DNA of 5,678 nt from the NCBI GenBank assembly GCA_900555955.1, contig USNA01000076.1, positions 1 to 5,678 of the forward strand, read 5' to 3'. Positions within the stretch are counted from its first letter, which is position 1. Each line of letters starts with the position of its first letter. The position numbers and the translations under genes are program-made. Shown in pieces: positions 4,821 through 5,678 of the stretch. The stretch is from an uncultured Collinsella sp. (lineage in GTDB: Bacteria; Actinomycetota; Coriobacteriia; Coriobacteriales; Coriobacteriaceae). The notes beneath the pieces are model-generated. The model worked only from the letters and a program-made list of their open reading frames with translations. It was not told the DNA's origin and made no database searches.

Positions 4821-4849
4821 GCAGTCACGCGAGCGAAGGGATTTATCCT

Positions 4850-5678
4850 ATGTGCGGAATTGTCGGCTACACCGGCTCTGATATTGCAAAGAACATTCTG
4901 GTCACGGGCCTTAAGCGTATGGAATATCGCGGTTATGACTCCTCGGGCGTCGCGCTCGAGGTGGGCGAGGGCGCCGCGGCTCACCTCGACGTCATCCGCC
5001 GCGTGGGTAAGGTTGCGGGCCTGGAGAGCGAGCTTTCCAATATCGACAGCGACGCTACCTGCGGTATCGGCCATACCCGCTGGGCCACTCACGGCAAGCC
5101 TTCCGTTGTCAACGCCCATCCCCACACCAGCTGCGATGGTCGCATCGCCATCGTCCACAACGGCATCATCGAGAACTTCGCCGAGCTGCGCGAAGAGCTG
5201 GAGGGCCGCGGCCATCACTTTAAGAGCGAGACCGATACCGAAGTCTTCGCGCACTTGATCGAAGAGGCCTATGCCGAGACGCGCGACCTGATGGCTTCCG
5301 TGCGCGAGGCCTGCACCCACGTGGTGGGCGCCTATGGCCTGGCCGCCGTGTGCGCCGACGAACCTGGCGTGATCGCTGTTGCCCGCAAGGACTCCCCGAT
5401 TGTGGTCGGCGTGGGCGAGACCGGCTCCTACGTTGCCTCCGATGTGATCGCGCTTATCGATGCCACCCGCGATGTCGTGGTGCTCGAAGACGGTCAGTTT
5501 GCCAAGCTCACGCCCGCAGGCGTCGAGTATACCGACGAGGCCGGCAACGTTATCGAGCCCAAAATCACCCATATCGACTGGGACCTGGACATGGCCGAAA
5601 AGGGCGGTTATCCCGACTTTATGCTCAAGGAGATTCACGAGCAGCCGCGCGTCGTGCGTGACACGCTGGTCGGTCGTA
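4850..5678 (+). CDS. glmS: GlmS, glutamine--fructose-6-phosphate aminotransferase (N-terminal part, runs off the right edge)
   Basis: GlmS makes glucosamine-6-phosphate from fructose-6-phosphate and glutamine, the entry step to UDP-GlcNAc and peptidoglycan. The window holds 276 codons of an enzyme usually near 600 residues: the whole class-II glutaminase domain and the linker. Visible landmarks are the N-terminal nucleophile C2 exposed after Met removal (MCGIVGY), RGYDSSG (27-33), HTRWATHG (75-82), HNGIIEN (103-109), SETDTE (126-131), VASD (195-198) and FMLKEIHEQP (257-266) leading into the isomerase half. The two SIS domains lie beyond the edge. The ATG at 4850 is fixed by the obligatory Cys at position 2, with AAGGG (4836-4840) 9 nt upstream. 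It appears to have its own promoter in the dyad-rich 195-bp gap after the permease gene. No ribozyme of the Firmicutes glmS type is recognisable there. Confidence 0.97.
   Translation, partial: MCGIVGYTGSDIAKNILVTGLKRMEYRGYDSSGVALEVGEGAAAHLDVIRRVGKVAGLESELSNIDSDATCGIGHTRWATHGKPSVVNAHPHTSCDGRIAIVHNGIIENFAELREELEGRGHHFKSETDTEVFAHLIEEAYAETRDLMASVREACTHVVGAYGLAAVCADEPGVIAVARKDSPIVVGVGETGSYVASDVIALIDATRDVVVLEDGQFAKLTPAGVEYTDEAGNVIEPKITHIDWDLDMAEKGGYPDFMLKEIHEQPRVVRDTLVGR

Noticed and set aside
4655..4849. glmS ribozyme/riboswitch
   Set aside because: The region lacks a recognisable ribozyme core and its pseudoknotted pairings, and at 195 bp it is largely occupied by a REP-like hairpin and promoter dyads. 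A covariance-model search would be decisive.
4571..5638. A 355-codon minus-strand open frame opposite glmS and the permease 3' end
   Set aside because: It lies opposite the strongly conserved GlmS and permease frames, crosses the intergenic repeats, resembles no family I know, and is explained by GC-rich codon bias.

Overview
The window is a chromosomal segment of a GC-rich bacterium, most likely a gut Coriobacteriia member such as Collinsella. That assignment is inferred from GC-rich codon use, actinobacterial-looking proteins and my recollection of similar GCCTGTC hairpin repeats in that group; nothing here proves the genus. There are six protein genes, two of them cut by the window ends. 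I found no tRNA, rRNA, CRISPR array, prophage or insertion-sequence gene.

Layout. A larE gene (ATP-dependent sulfur transferase for the nickel-pincer cofactor) runs leftward off the left edge (1-802, minus). It is divergent from a HAD-superfamily phosphatase/phosphomutase (970-1620, plus). The HAD gene converges on a LacI-family repressor gene (1734-2846, minus), and a near-ideal bidirectional terminator lies between them (1661-1706). The lacI gene has its own promoter (TTGACA/TACAAT) and a LacI-type palindrome in its leader that suggests autorepression. Divergent from lacI is a two-gene unit for a polar amino-acid ABC importer: a Tat-exported lipoprotein binding protein (3092-3973) and a HisM/GlnP-type permease (4007-4654). 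No ATPase gene accompanies them. The right end holds the first 276 codons of glmS, glucosamine-6-phosphate synthase (4850 to the edge).

The intergenic DNA is richer than the genes. Two diverged copies of a REP-like hairpin built on GCCTGTC flank the transporter unit (2976-3010 and 4665-4699). A long 12-bp inverted repeat abuts the lacI promoter. The 195 bp before glmS are packed with dyads: a GATACCAC hairpin, a CTGGTATATCAG motif resembling GntR/NagR-type sites, two back-to-back 5-3-5 palindromes over the presumed promoter, and a small GC hairpin followed by TTTT in the leader. No glmS ribozyme is recognisable, so this region is a candidate for a different mode of glmS control.

Apart from the transporter pair, the genes do not form one pathway. 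The window reads as ordinary chromosome with an unusually structured set of regulatory regions. I did not see a new multi-gene system.
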